DNA of 5,740 bases from Candidatus Cloacimonadota bacterium (GTDB taxonomy: Bacteria; Cloacimonadota; Cloacimonadia; Cloacimonadales; TCS61). The position numbers and the translations under genes are program-made. The notes beneath the pieces are model-generated. The model did not search any database. It worked only from the letters and a program-made list of their open reading frames with translations, and had not been told where the DNA came from. The stretch is from positions 1 through 5,740 of the forward strand of contig DAOUVH010000085.1 of NCBI GenBank assembly GCA_030667725.1, read 5' to 3'. Shown here in pieces: positions 5,424 through 5,740 of this stretch; the first letter of the stretch is position 1; each line of letters opens with the position of its first letter.

Positions 5424-5740
5424 ATGAAAGAAACACTTGTAGATTATTTTATTTCGCTGATCAAGATCGATAGTGAATCTAAAAATGAGAAAGCTGTAGC
5501 TTTAAAAATAGCGGAAGATCTACGTAACCTGGGAGCAGAAGTTACTTTTGATAATGCCCACGAAAAAACAGGTGGAAATATTGGAAATCTATATGGTTAC
5601 TTTCCAGGCAGTATTAATAAAAATCCTATCCTTTTCTGTGCCCACATGGATACTGTTGTTCCGGGAAATGGTATCAATCCGCAAATCAAAGAGGATAGAA
5701 TTGTAACAGATGGAACTACAATTCTTGGTGCTGATGATAA
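5424..5740 (+). CDS. M20-family metallopeptidase, peptidase T-like, N-terminal part (3' end outside window)
   Basis: The 105 complete codons visible begin MKETLVDYFISLIKIDSES, the usual opening helix of M20 dipeptidases and tripeptidases. The dinuclear zinc site is partly visible: AHMDTV (73-78) supplies the zinc ligand His74 and catalytic-dyad Asp76. LGADD (101-105), at the window edge, supplies the aspartate expected to bridge both metals (Asp104). Spacing and wording ('ILFCAHMDTV', 'TTILGADD') match the PepT / PepT-like branch better than ArgE, DapE or carboxypeptidase G2. The remaining ligands, the dimerisation domain and the C-terminus lie beyond the window. The likely role is cytoplasmic removal of N-terminal residues from short peptides. 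I leave the symbol blank because PepT and its paralogues cannot be separated from this fragment. It is transcribed divergently from the RlpA-family gene, so the two may share a control region. Confidence 0.88.
   Translation, partial: MKETLVDYFISLIKIDSESKNEKAVALKIAEDLRNLGAEVTFDNAHEKTGGNIGNLYGYFPGSINKNPILFCAHMDTVVPGNGINPQIKEDRIVTDGTTILGADD

Noticed and set aside
1..5740. Mobile elements, CRISPR arrays, toxin-antitoxin or defence genes
   Set aside because: No transposase, integrase, spaced direct repeats or defence domains are visible. All six coding regions belong to well-known housekeeping or metabolic families.

Overview
The window is an AT-rich bacterial chromosome segment with dense housekeeping gene content. 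It shows no sign of phage, plasmid, insertion sequence, CRISPR or other defence genes. Base composition and the protein sequences fit a low-GC bacterium, perhaps of the Fibrobacterota/Cloacimonadota/Bacteroidota neighbourhood. That placement is an impression from protein style only and is not proven by anything in the window.

Left half (1-3736, + strand): a tightly packed four-gene run, nrnA (5' end cut by the window edge), truB, ribF and radA. The junctions are a 3-nt gap and two ATGA overlaps, so the genes are almost certainly co-transcribed and translationally coupled. NrnA degrades very short RNAs and, in many bacteria, dephosphorylates pAp. TruB makes pseudouridine 55 in tRNA. RibF makes FMN and FAD. 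RadA/Sms is a RecA-like branch-migration and repair ATPase. The nrnA-truB-ribF order is the familiar tail of the infB-rbfA cluster; radA is an addition.

Convergent gap (3737-3956): non-coding. It holds a nested stem-loop just after radA and a roughly 115-bp segment bounded by imperfect inverted repeats of the GTCA(T/C)(C/T)CTGA type. The second looks like a degenerate dispersed palindromic (MITE/REP-like) element.

Right half, - strand (5299 down to 3957): a two-gene unit, an RlpA-family lipoprotein followed by psuG (pseudouridine-5'-phosphate glycosidase), overlapping by one base (TAATG). The RlpA gene most likely starts at a TTG at 5299, because the next upstream in-frame TTG (5311) overlaps the only good ribosome binding site.

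Divergent gap (5300-5423): a short region with ribosome binding sites for both flanking genes, a small operator-like inverted repeat and an isolated TTGACA hexamer. From 5424 to the window end is the N-terminal third or so of an M20-family metallopeptidase resembling peptidase T.

I found no convincing new biological system. The points most worth a second look are the intergenic repeat-like element, the RlpA start correction, and the unusual rlpA-psuG coupling.
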